Below, in pieces: positions 11,609 to 22,056 of a DNA stretch of 64,000 bases (position 1 is its first letter; each line of letters starts with the position of its first letter). This DNA comes from Branchiostoma lanceolatum (Eukaryota > Chordata > Leptocardii > Amphioxiformes > Branchiostomatidae). The notes below the pieces were generated by a model, which was not told the DNA's origin, ran no database searches, and saw only the letters and a list, made by a program, of their open reading frames with translations. The position numbers were made by a program, and so were the translations under genes. The DNA lies in contig NC_089729.1 of assembly GCF_035083965.1 (NCBI RefSeq), positions 15,302,964 to 15,366,963 on the forward strand. The letters are read 5' to 3'.

Positions 11609-13080
11609 ATCCTTTACTTTCTGTGACTCTTTTCATTGTCGCACTAGATAACAATATTGTACATAAATTTTGTAGTTTCTGCAGTCATTGTTATACACAT
11701 AGTTATAGATCCAGCTCACAAATTGACTTTCATGTATGAACTAACAATGTCTTGACTTAAAGCTACACATGCATACCTTATTGTCCACCACTACAATATA
11801 CATGTACAAAACACATATGATACCTTTTAAAGGAAGTGTACTTCAAAAGTTTGAATATAGCCAGAGAATTTGACATTTTCTAGTATTTTCTTGGGTTATT
11901 TCTTTGCAGGACTGTTGAATATCAAGGTCTTACTCTTTCCATTTTGGAAGATAACCCTTGTAAAAAAATTTGTCATCATCTTGACATTTAAGGAAAGGTT
12001 TGAAAGCTTTGTGGAAGGCAGTGGTATAGGAAACAGTGAATGGAGAGATATACAGACTCTTAGAGTACTGTACACCAGGAAATAGTAGGCACATTTATAA
12101 GTCTGTGCTTTTGGCATACACTTCTCTGCAGCAAATTCATCACAGCCGTGAACGGGTATTTCTATTGTGTTGAAACTATTGTTTTTTAGAGATGCCACAG
12201 ACTCTTTATTTTTACTGTGCCAAAAGGTGTACGTCCTGCAAAATTTAATGCAGTTACGGTAAAATGATCTGATTACATGGAGCATTGTGGTTATATATGT
12301 AAAGCTGCTTATCTTGCATAAGTTTAAAACTGCAGGTAAATTCCAATGCAGAGGTCTTAAAAATCAAATACATGAATTCAATTGCCATTCAAATTGCAGT
12401 CTGAAAATGTTTTAAGAATCAAAATTCAAATTGATTTAAAACAATTTGTTATCCCAGTGTATATGCACAAATTCAGAACATGTCTTACAGATTAAGTACT
12501 TACATGTGGAAATAGAAATATGATCCTACCAAACCCCAGTGGATTTAGAAAGTAGCTATACTATAAGAAGCCTAGCAGATTATTTTTAAAAGAACTTGCC
12601 TCAGGCTGTATATTACTAAATACAAGTACTAACGTCATTGAAATGACTTATAAGATTCACAGCATCTGCCTGAAAGTAGTACTAATTTGACCTTTACATC
12701 TAGTTAAAAAATAGTATGTTGTCAATTATACATAATGTAAGTGCTTGCGTTGTTGATAGTATTGAAATAAGATTGATCCATTTTTGAAGACGACCAACTA
12801 GTATAATTGTACAATGTATTTGCATATAAATATTCATAAATAAAATTTCACCTTTATGAAGATACCCACAACTCTTCTTGGGTATCACAGTAATTTTATA
12901 CCTTATGATTTTAGTCCCATGATACATGTATCAGGCTCTCTTCATGCAGACGTAGTTGGGTCCAAAATTTTGCATCAAATCAATATTGATAAAGAGGTAC
13001 TGAATCAAGATTCCTAGACCACCCCCTTCCCCCATGAACATACAAAACACAATAATCACTTGAGCTAAAGCAAATGTTGA
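11609..13080. other. MAD1L1 3' flank, no gene seen
   Basis: AT-rich sequence after the MAD1L1 stop. Several short ORFs on both strands show no recognisable domain or splice context. An AATAAA at 12839-12844 could serve as a distant polyadenylation signal, but no closer canonical hexamer was noted and UTR length is unknown. Confidence 0.4.
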
Positions 13081-13301
13081 ACCAAATATTTATTTCTGAC
13101 AAATATAAATAGGGATGGAACACATCTTTAGAATTCCTTGCATTCTAATACATAAACATTCTATGTTTTGGAGTCGTGTTGACAACCAAATGTCTGTTGC
13201 GTAACATGTTTTAGCAAGTGAATCACAAAAAACAACAACACTGGTATCAAATCCTCAAATACAACTGACTGCCAAAGCAACGTCTTCACTAAAATTCAAG
13301 T

Positions 13302-13501
13302 TTAACAAACATTCACACTGTCACAACAAGACATTTTCACTTCTTGTCGCACAAGAACCGACTGGGCTGTCTGGCCAATCAAGTTACATATCGGGATGGC
13401 ATCTTGAGCGCCATAGATGGTACAGTCAGCAGTGTTTGGGGGCCAATCAGCTGCCAGCACGGACTCAAAAAGAAATACGACCAATGTCACGATTGCGACA
13501 A
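13302..13501 (-). CDS. Putative exon of a small secreted cysteine-containing protein (unrecognised)
   Basis: The minus-strand frame after a weak acceptor at 13501 reads a hydrophobic run (VVAIVTLVVFLFESVLAADW) that looks like a signal peptide cleaved near AA/DW. A mature part of about 50 residues follows with Cys in the pattern C-x11-C ... CC-x5-C, then a TAA at 13302. A reverse AATAAA lies about 210 bp further on (near 13087). No initiator ATG in frame was found, so an upstream exon is needed. It matches no family I recognise. It could be a chance ORF. Confidence 0.25.
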
Positions 13502-13570
13502 CTACATATAATTATTCACATACTATATTGCCCCTTCTCAATATCCTATCAGATTGTTCACCATTCAAAC

Positions 13571-13714
13571 TGCATTATGGGTAATATGTCAAAGTTGAAG
13601 GCCCGAGACATGAAGAAAACATGTCAGGACATGTATCAAGCATGGTCTTAACAAGAACTGTTAGCGGCCAAGTTATATATATAGGAGCCTTTACCTTTGA
13701 CCTGGCGCATGCAC
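13571..13714. mobile_element. MITE with GCATTATGGGTAATATGTCA ends
   Basis: Left end TGCATTATGGGTAATATGTC followed by AAAGTTGAAGGCCC; right end GGAGCCTTTACCTTTGACCT then GGCGCATGCA, its imperfect inverse. The same family occurs at about 45466-45649 in opposite completeness. About 144 bp, non-coding. Confidence 0.6.
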
Positions 13715-14639
13715 AGTTTAAACCATGAACCAGCTTATTACTGACGTAACTACTGATAAAACATGTGGTCGACTGCTCCGCAATTGCACGATGATGATGA
13801 GGTTGCAGGGGAAGCTAAGGGTTGAAGATGCTTGTATCCTTTATTATATCATAATTATAATCAGATGTGCTCCTAAATCCGATGTGAGAGCACAGAATAT
13901 AAGGTTTCTCGTTTGAAAAGAGATAACATGCATATACATGTATGTAGCAGTAGGGTGCATAGTACACTTATAACTATGACATTGTTACTGTGAATATAGT
14001 TAATTGCTGAACAGTCGTTCCTCTGGTTCACATTTAGAACTACAGCACTGGCTATACACATGTAGGAGCATATTTTACATAAATATTTGAATCCAGCTTA
14101 CGTTTTTTGCAACCAATGTTTCCTCTTGAGCAACGCCACGTAACCAACATAGTGCCTTCCATTCTTATGTTTGAAGTTGCACATTTAAATCTAATCAACA
14201 GCTAGACAAAACTGTTTCCCTGGTTATGATATAACTTCACAACACAAACACCTCATAACAGTTATTGCTGATGAAAAGTCTAACCTGCCTTGATACAAGG
14301 CTCTGCCCTTGGTGCTGAATTCTTTGCACACCAGACAACGTTGGATGCTGGTTTTCCCGTACACCGTGCCAGTTGAACAAGTTGCATCTTATTTTAAGAA
14401 CCACCGTCTTCGATGGCTTCCAGTTCACTCTCACTTTTTTTGTAGCGAGGAGCAACATTTTTCGAGGGACCGACCAAGACAGTTGGGGAAGAGGAGTTTC
14501 GTAAAAAAAGAAATGCACCGGGATGCTTTACAATGTGGCCCAAAAAGATGAACTTAAAAATACGAGGAGACAATTGCACTGGGCAACTCAAACAATGGAA
14601 CAACGTTTTCAATTAACCCCTCTTGGCGTTTGAGTAGAA
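13715..14639. other. Intergenic, no gene seen
   Basis: Short overlapping ORFs on both strands (for example 14237-14612) have no recognisable domain or matched splice context. Nothing further can be supported. Confidence 0.4.
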
Positions 14640-14812
14640 TACTGTACATTCATTTATTTTCGCGGGGACATAATTTCGTGGTAGAATGGGAAAAGAGGTT
14701 TTCGTGATGTTTTAAATTCGTGGTTGAAACAAAACTGTACTACGGCAGTGTAGTACACTGAGGAGGTCACCGCGAAAATAAACCCAGTGCGAATATTTCA
14801 GGATTTACAGTA
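14640..14812. mobile_element. MITE abutting the MXRA7 stop codon
   Basis: Ends are TACTGTACATTC and GGATTTACAGTA (same family as 9514-9713), with matching inner TTATTTTCGCGG blocks on both sides. Its right end is two bases from the MXRA7 TAA (14815-14817). Read on the minus strand it supplies an AATAAA (14653-14658), about 160 bp after the stop. The 3' UTR and probably the poly(A) signal of MXRA7 may therefore be transposon-derived (inference). Confidence 0.7.
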
Positions 14813-14814
14813 TT

Positions 14815-17800
14815 TTAGGACGTGTATAGCTTCATCTGTTCCTCAACGTCGTCGTACGACTGAACGCCGAATTTGTCCTCGTTGTCTTGCATCAGTTTAA
14901 AGATGGCCGCTAGTTGTTCCTGCTGAATTCTGAAAATAGAAAGGCCACTTTGATGCAAGCTATTCCCGCAAATAAAGAAAACAATTTTCTTTACTTAATG
15001 GAAAGATATAGAAAATCATTTCGGCAAAATCATTCACATCTTCATTTCGTGTTACTACCTCAATGAAGTTTTTAGGAGCCGGCTAGTTGGATTCTTAAGA
15101 TTCTTACCGTCTTTCGGTTTCCCTGTCTTCCTCAGTCATGCATCGCTCGGCTTCCTTGTAGACCTTGCGTTGTGGGATGGCCTCTTCGTAGATCTCCTCT
15201 TTTACCTTCTTCACGTCGTCATCGTTGTCTGGGACGGGAGTCGTGGCGTTCTCTGCTGCCTCTGGGTTTCCTCCATTTTTATCCGGACCCTCCCCGTTCT
15301 GTGTTGCCTCTGTTACCGTGTCCTCTTTCTGCTCTTCCTTGCTCTTCCCATCAGCGAGGAAACCGTAGACGTTCCTCGGCTTCCCTCGCTCTCTCCGCCG
15401 CCAAGGCCCGCGGCTTTCGCTGGGCTCCATCATGTCTGACGTCATGAACGGGCAGCTGAAAAGACTGGGAGGCTGACTGCGCGTTTTCTTCTTCTTTTTC
15501 TTCTTCAGGACTTTGGTGGTGGCGTCGCCGGCGGTTTTCTTCGCCACGACGGGCTCTGGTGCGCTAGCTTCCGCCCGCTCTTGTTCCTTCTCTTTTCCAG
15601 TCTCAACATTTTTTTCCGCGTCAGGTTGTATCTCTGTCGCAATCTGCACGATATCGCATTCTTCTTGTGGTGTTGTCTCCTCTTTCACTATGTCAGGACA
15701 AGCTTCCTCTTGCTGTTCCTCCGTCCCTTCACAATCGTCATTTACTTTTTCTTCATCATCCTTTTTTTCTTCTTTCTTCTCCTCTTCTTCGCCTTCCGCT
15801 GCGTTCTCGTCGCCGTTCTCGTTCCCATGTGCTGTCGCGCTGTCGTCTGCAGCATCTTTCTCCTGTTCGCTCAGACTGATGTTTGGATCTGTCTCTGCGA
15901 TATCTTCAAGTTCAGGCATGCTATCCTCCGCCGAGGACACCTGTTCGGGGGAAGGAGAAGACAAATTTAAAGATGACAACGGTGGAGCCGCCATTTCTGA
16001 ACTAGTAGTTGGAACGAAGCGATCGAATGATGTGCCCCATTCGTCACTCGGGTTGCTAGTACCAAAACCCCGGGGGTCTAGAAATGACTTCGTTTAAATG
16101 ACAAGTACACAATCAATGAAATAACGGCCTGCGCGATACTACTGTGTGTTCAGTTGCTAAGCAACGGGTACCATTTGAACAATGTTTTGTGACAACTTCC
16201 GCGGTTTTTAAAATGTCATTAGAGTGTCACATGAGTATGTTTTTCCAAACCTATCATTCATTATATTTCCTCTGGGTTAAGTTTAGAGTAAACATCCGTG
16301 TACATTTCAATGCGGCATGCAGGGTCTAGAATTTAATCAAATGTAATCTGGATCAAGTATTGGTTACCATGTGACGACCCGTGTTTTCAGTTTTACGTTA
16401 CAAAGGCCTTGCGCGTGGCTGGCCATCCCTTAATTGTACCCCCTCGGTAGCGCGTACTTTTTCCCCAATTAGACAATTAACGCGAGCATTCCTCTCGCTA
16501 AGATACGCTGTAGATGAATAACAGCAACTAGCGTCTAAATGGAAATTGGCGACATTTTTTGTACATGGAAACGATGTTGAAGAGGACATATAATATTCGG
16601 ATCTTGTCTCAAAACCAGTTAACCGTACGCGTCTCACGGTAAGTGCACGCTGCGTAATGCAACGGTCCCAATTGCACCGGTGCCCGTCGGTGGTAAGGTC
16701 CCGACCGGGCCCGGGGCCACAATTTGTCCTGGTGGACTGCCGGTGTAGTGGGCCAGAATATACCCCTGTCCAGAATATACCTGGGGTTCAGGGAATATAC
16801 CCCCCTGGGCCAGATTATACCCCGGTTATGGTCTGGCCTAGCCGGGTATTTTCTGGGCGGGGGGGGGGGTATACTCTGGCCTGCTACACCGGGTACGGGG
16901 GTGGGGGGTGTACCTCCTGGTGTTCGCACGATTAGCTCACGGCGTCTATTTATTACCGGGTCCCGCGTTTATTCTAAGTCCGGGCTAAAATGATTCGGGG
17001 TCCCGGCCAGGCCCCAAAATAGCCCGGCAGGCTCAGGGTGTCCGACGGGGCCACGTAGGGGTCACACCCGAAAGTGCAAAAAAACAGCCCGTCAACTAAC
17101 CGGCGGGGCCCCTTTTTTCAAGTTGGGACCTAAGCATAAGGTATTGACAGGTTTGAATCACTGCAACCGAGGAGGTTATAGGGAAAAGGGGTATAGTCCT
17201 CCCTGTTACAACCAATGCAAATGTACGTTGTGTGTGCTCTTTAACATGCTCCATCGTAGAGCATGTTACAGAGCACTCATCCCTTGCTTTAACATAGGGC
17301 TGACCGCTCAACAGTATCAGAAGAACCGTAACACATCCGCACGGTGAAAATTGGTGTTCAAACGTCAGACGTCTAAAAGCTAGTAGATCCTCGCATCTCT
17401 GCTGTATGTTATTTCATCCACATATTTTTTACATATGTCTACCTATGACGTGACTAAGATACTTAAAGTATATCAGCTTCAACGTGTTAAGACATTTTTG
17501 AGAGAATGATGTAGAATTATATTATATAAAAAGTGAGGCTGCGGATATACCCGAAGTAACACTGTACAGGTTGTATTTCACGGGACAGGCATTTTGTTTC
17601 AGTGGAAAATAATATACATTTTATTTGTCAATATCCCAAATACGAATACAAAAAGTGAATGATTTAAAGCAGTTGTAATACACTTTCCCCTAGCTTTTCC
17701 AAGGTCGAATCCCCTTAAAAATAATATCTATACTAAATCAGTAAAGCCACTTATCATATTACGTAAAACGTGTATGGAAAGGGGTTGTGCATATGATAGT

Positions 17801-20710
17801 AGACTACACAACTTGTACTGATTTTGCCGTGCTTTGGCTTTGGGCTTGAATTTGCATCACAATTTTCAAATTTCATTTCCACAGCGTAAGTTTCATTTCA
17901 GAAGAAAAAACCCACTACAGCACTGTAAGACGTCCTTCCAAATTGTAACGAGAGAGCATGTATTCAACACCACGGGTGGGGTGTTTCGTCGTAGCCTGTT
18001 ACAATGGCGTGCCGTTGCCGTGGTAACGATGACGCGCTCATAATATCATGCAATTCCCAGATGTCGTGAGTGCTTGTAAAAGCGTCAGCTGTTTATAATG
18101 AACTCCACTTCTAAGCATATATTGGAAAATCGTAAAAACAATGGCAGTGCGTTGTTTGTCCGATTGAAAAGATCACAGATGTTGACTGCATCCAACACAA
18201 CATTCCGGGTTTTGATGTTTTCTGTTGGCATTGAGAATAGGCTTATTCTTGGACCCCGTACGTTCATACTAAGCCTTTCATAGCCGGCTGAATAAATTAA
18301 AAGATTTAGCCGGGTAAATCAACCCGGCTTTCTTGGCTTAATGATTTAATATGAACGCAATTCAACCGGCCAAATAAGGGTTTTAGAAGGGTTTTTCAAA
18401 CCACCTCCGAAGGGGCTACTGTTTTTTGGATCATGTGCACCTATAGCTCTTGAAAGATCCTTTTGATGAATGTGTATGAATTTTTGTATGTGGATAGTTA
18501 TTGAGAGCCCAAAGAAGCAAGTTTTGGGCTACATAGCAGTATTTTCAGTAGCCTGGTTGCCAGACCACCGCGCTCCTGGCGCTAATCCTTCGGCCGGGGA
18601 AGCAACTCGCGCCGCCGCCACAGATAGCACACGGCCCACTAATAGCGCGATCGACAATAGATATCAGGGTTCGGCTGCCAAGCGCCCGGGTGCCAACTCT
18701 ATCCCTACTACTATGTCTTCCCCGGCCAAAAAGGCTTATCATCGCATCGCGCGAAAGGTCTGGTATCCAGGCTATATTTTCAGGTACTACAGCATTATAG
18801 AAAGATACCCCCCTCCTGAGAGTAATGTGGTAAAGTCCATGGATAGCTGGTCAGCCCTCCCACACGAATGACCCCTTATGGGAGGGAGATAGGTGGGGTT
18901 GAATAAGGGAAGGGGAGGATCACATCTGTGATGGCTAGAGAAATTCACAAAAGCTCTAAATGTTAATAATGGAGATATGGGATCTTCGATTACTTGTTAA
19001 TTCTCTGATGGTTTACTCACGAATATGTCTGTATAACCATGCATCTCCATTCATCCGACTACTTTTCCGTTCATTTATCATACCAATAGGAATTCTATTG
19101 GATAGAGACCAATAAGATGACTGCTGTTTTCGTATGTACCGGTACCGCTACTACATTCCATGTATTTCTGTCCCCGGAGAGAGAGAGATAGAAGATTTAC
19201 GTGCGATGACTTTTGAAAGTCAAATTCATCCAAGAAAAGCCTTCGTGTTGTGGGCTTCTTAGATGGCTTGGCTGGGTGAACGGGAGCTTTTCTATGGCCA
19301 AATATATAGGCAGGGTATCATAGATGCCGTCGAATGACCTAGTGGCTAGGCTAGCCAACACGAGATCGAGAGGTCGCGGGTTTGATTCTTGTCCTCGCTA
19401 GACGTTGTGTCCTTGGGAAAAGCACGTGCACTTTACATGGCATTTTCTCATTACAATCACGTGTGAAAATGAGTACCTGACTTCGGTTGGGGAGGTAAAG
19501 GGCGGTGGAAGGAGAGGAATGTGTTCCACCATCCAATACCGTTCCCTAGACAAAATGCATAACAGCACACTGCTACGGCCTTAAATGACGGATTAACCAA
19601 TGAGCTTAACGGTCCGGGGCTACGTGACGAAGGCCTCGTACGTGCTTACACCAGCTGGTTGTGTCGGTGACTTTGTGTCTGCCGGTCTATACATAAAGCG
19701 CCGTCTATATACATAAAATCATATTTGTACGTTGACAGGAATTTACTTCATTGTACATGACAGCCTTTTACGTCACAGGAGACTTTCACAGGAGATTTTA
19801 TACGTGCCACGTCTACGACTGTTTCAAGAATGCCCTCAATTGCTGTCATAAATCTATATATCGTAGGATTAATGTGTCAAGGCCCTCACTCGATCGCAGT
19901 TTCTCACGCCGTCAAACGCACCTGGATACGCACCTCATTTTAGTGGACGATGGGAACAATGTGTGTAATTGTTGAAGGGTTTTATACCTCGGGGAAAATA
20001 AAATATGATTTCTCTGGAAAATGTATGCATATGATTCAGCAACCTAACAGGAGATTAAGTATGTTTATAAGTTCAAAGATCTCTAAGTATGTTGTATGTG
20101 GGTATACCTTATATAAACATCTATTGACATGATAAACAATCACCAACGTTGGTAACGTCATACATACATTTATTTATGGAAACATATTTGAGACGACAGA
20201 AATATATCATAGTGGGGGCAAGGCAAAGTCTTAGCCTTCTTTTGTCTTTCCAACCTTATCTCAAATCTCAAGCACTAACACGGTGAGAAATTGACATGTA
20301 CAGCGCTTAGAATAAACAGTCACAAATATAGAGCAATCACTAGAAAGCAATACCCGGAAGCGGTAAAGCATACGGTTAATTTTACAAACCTCGTCAGGGC
20401 ACACCATTTCTTCGTCTTCTTCCGTTTCTCTTTCGCTCCCTCCATCCGTAGGTTTGTTATCTTCCTCCCCAATCTCCCACTCAACCCTTCCATCTCCACC
20501 ACTTAGGTTGTCCGTACGCTGACCGAAGCCCGGCGGCGTTGTACCTTCATTTACGGGTCGTTGTTGCGGCGCTACCACGGCCTCCGTGTTTTGATCACCC
20601 TTAGCAACAGTATACCTGTACGCTGCCAAAACCGCCAACGCTGTAAAAACACAGCCCCCCACTACGGAAAATATTGGCAGTAAGGTTTCAAAATCTAGCT
20701 CGAAGTACAT
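14815..20710 (-). CDS. MXRA7: MXRA7-like single-pass acidic membrane protein (3 exons)
   Basis: Exons 20390-20710, 15108-15940 and 14815-14929 join in phase (0, then 2) to about 422 aa. The start at 20710 has an A at -3 and is followed at residues 10-31 by a transmembrane segment (LLPIFSVVGGCVFTALAVLA). The middle is a long Glu/Asp/Lys-rich low-complexity region with a poly-Lys run. The C-terminus contains QEQLAAIFKLMQDN and ends EEQMKLYTS, closely matching the conserved tail of vertebrate matrix-remodelling-associated protein 7 (KEQLAAIFKLM...QLRLY). Human MXRA7 is about half this length, because the acidic part is shorter. The acceptor at 15940 has a strong pyrimidine tract. Exon 2 can also be read upstream to an ATG at 15994 (good Kozak context), giving a second start without the membrane segment. 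MXRA7's molecular role is poorly known; nothing here settles it. Confidence 0.85.
15108..15994 (-). CDS. Alternative 5' end of MXRA7 exon 2 (soluble isoform candidate)
   Basis: The same frame as exon 2 continues through the acceptor at 15940 to MAAPPLSSLNLSSPSPEQ at 15994, with CAGAAATGGCGG as start context. If transcribed from an internal promoter this would encode an acidic protein sharing the MXRA7 C-terminus but lacking the membrane anchor. The extra 18 residues are Ser/Pro-rich and partly overlap the pyrimidine tract of the acceptor, so the ATG may be fortuitous. Confidence 0.35.
16664..17110. repeat. GC-rich dispersed element (copy 1)
   Basis: GGTCCCAATTGCACCGGTGC at the left recurs, reversed, near 55262-55290. 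The right part (GGCCACGTAGGGGTCACACC and GGCGGGGCCCCTTTTT) is matched in reverse by 53548-53720. It lies in MXRA7 intron 1. Base composition differs sharply from the AT-rich surroundings. Apparent ORFs in it are not convincing. Confidence 0.55.
17111..18548. other. MXRA7 intron 1, no feature seen
   Basis: Mostly AT-rich intronic sequence. Short ORFs (17123-17347, 17834-18043, 18098-18283) have no domain resemblance and no splice support. Confidence 0.4.
18549..18774. mobile_element. 226-bp MITE with 9-bp target duplication
   Basis: Inverted ends TAGCCTGGTTGCCAGACC and GGTCTGGTATCCAGGCTA are flanked by direct repeats TATTTTCAG (18540-18548 and 18775-18783). A 9-bp duplication fits Mutator-like or related superfamilies better than hAT (8 bp), Tc1/mariner (TA) or piggyBac (TTAA). 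No coding capacity. Confidence 0.75.
19327..19545 (+). mobile_element. tRNA-derived SINE
   Basis: The head is tRNA-like, with an A-box-like TAGTGGCTAGG near 19341 and a B-box-like GGGTTTGATTC near 19379. A body follows with TGTGTCCTTGGGAAAAGCAC, TACATGGCATTTTCTCATTA and GTACCTGACTTCGGTTGGGG, of the type seen in SINE bodies of marine deuterostomes. It would be transcribed by RNA polymerase III through the internal promoter. It is not an intact tRNA gene: the acceptor stem does not close. Confidence 0.65.
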
Positions 20711-21280
20711 TTTTCCTGCGTCGAATCGCGTGATCGCTACCTGTGTTGTAAACACATCGAGAGAAATCGAGCGACGGTGAGCTGCAATCAGGTCATTTCC
20801 GGGTGCGACAGGTGTTTTCGTGTATTACTTCCGGGTTAAAGATAACGGTGGGAGTTGACATGGTTGAATGGCGACTATGTATGTCAATGAGTGAAGAAAG
20901 TGCGTTCTCGAAAATTCTCGCTTCACACGGAGTTTAAAGATAGCAAGATATTGCTGCAAACACAAGTGAAATGATTTTATGCTGATAGATTTTATGACTA
21001 TGAAGTTTCAGGTACCATATATATAACATAGCTTCTGAAATATGTGTTTGTTTGAATTTGACTGAAATAGAATATTGACATCTTTTAAATGCACCAATCA
21101 AAATACCTTAAAAGGGCGATACAGAAATGAAACCATTGCGCTTTGATATTGCCTACATCTTAAGCTTTTATTGACACAACAGGGTGAACTGCCGATGAAG
21201 CATTGGTTGCATTGGTTTATTCGGGAACTGTCATTGGAAAATATTCCTGTAACAATTGTTGCTTCTACTCAAGTTTTCAG
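20711..21280. promoter_or_regulatory. Candidate shared 5' region between MXRA7 (-) and an orphan exon (+)
   Basis: Sequence between the MXRA7 start and the + strand exon at 21281. The part next to MXRA7 is comparatively CpG-rich (20750-20850), unlike the AT-rich rest. Divergent promoter activity is inference from gene orientation; no TATA box at a convincing distance was noted. Confidence 0.25.
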
Positions 21281-21360
21281 ATGAAGAGCCTCATATCCTT
21301 AGGTAGCGTAGCGTTATGTTTGTGGTTGTTGCTGCGATGGATGGATTGCTACGATACGAT
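21281..21360 (+). CDS. Orphan exon encoding a signal peptide or membrane anchor
   Basis: Directly after CAAGTTTTCAG an ATG opens MKSLISLGSVALCLWLLLRW, then MDCYDT, ended by a good donor (GAT|GTGAGT) in phase 2. A basic N-terminus and an uninterrupted hydrophobic core of about 15 residues fit a signal peptide or a type II anchor such as a Golgi enzyme carries. No downstream + strand exon of a partner gene was recognised in the window, so the exon is orphaned, belongs to a gene not recognised here, or is fortuitous. Confidence 0.3.
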
Positions 21361-21850
21361 GTGAGTTTTATCCTAACAAATAAAAGACATTTTGGTCGTC
21401 TTTCACTGCTTCTTTTTGCACTGTTCTGAACATGGTACGACTTTTGAGCGGCATGTAACATTTGGGCTCAGAAAAAGTGGTGTAGGTTAGCTTCTCCTAG
21501 CGGCATATTTAAGAACAGCAGTAGCGTTTTTGTTGAAGACACATGATAACGAGAAGGAATTGATGTTTTTAACCATTTCTCAGGCTTTATTTAGACTGGT
21601 CAAAAGTTCAAAGGTCAAATGTATTTGCATCTAATTGGTCAAAAACGGCTTCTGTGATAATTCTGTTCCTGGATTTAAGTGATGGTTTTCTTTAACTGTA
21701 ACTGTTTCCTTATGTTTTGAAATTTTCACAAGGAGCTAAATGATAGTAGACTCACAAACTTAATCACTAAAATCGTAATTGTATTTTTTACGCTGTGGCT
21801 GAGTGCAAATCATGGTATAGCTGGCTCTAATTTGCCAGATGAGACCGAGT

Positions 21851-22034
21851 CTAGCCTCCTTCGCAGACTTCCCAGAGCGGCGGCGTATACATGTATTGGG
21901 GGGGGGGTATTTTCGTCGCCGAGGGAGTTATGTCGCAGAGGGAGTTATGTCGCCTCAGTAATCTCCCTCGGCGGCGAAAGTAACCCCCATCACAGCCCCC
22001 GAAATATACACCGCCGCCCCAGGAAGTCTGCGAA
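21851..22034. mobile_element. MITE with TTCGCAGACTTCC inverted ends
   Basis: The left arm CTTCGCAGACTTCCCAGAGC then GGCGGCGTATA is mirrored at the right by TATACACCGCCGCCCCAGGA and AGTCTGCGAATCGAGT. The centre contains a second inverted pair, GCCGAGGGAGTTATGTCG and CTCCCTCGGCGGCGAAA. It ends 23 bp from the stop codon of the lectin/EGF gene, so it lies in that gene's 3' UTR or flank. Confidence 0.65.
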
Positions 22035-22056
22035 TCGAGTCAGTGTATGTTTATCA

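Noticed and set aside
15170-16097. Plus-strand ORFs of up to 194 aa
   Set aside because: Antisense shadow of the acidic MXRA7 exon 2; low-complexity Ser/Phe content mirrors Glu/Lys codons.
19327-19400. Possible tRNA gene
   Set aside because: Boxes A and B are present but arms do not pair and a SINE body follows, so it is a SINE head.
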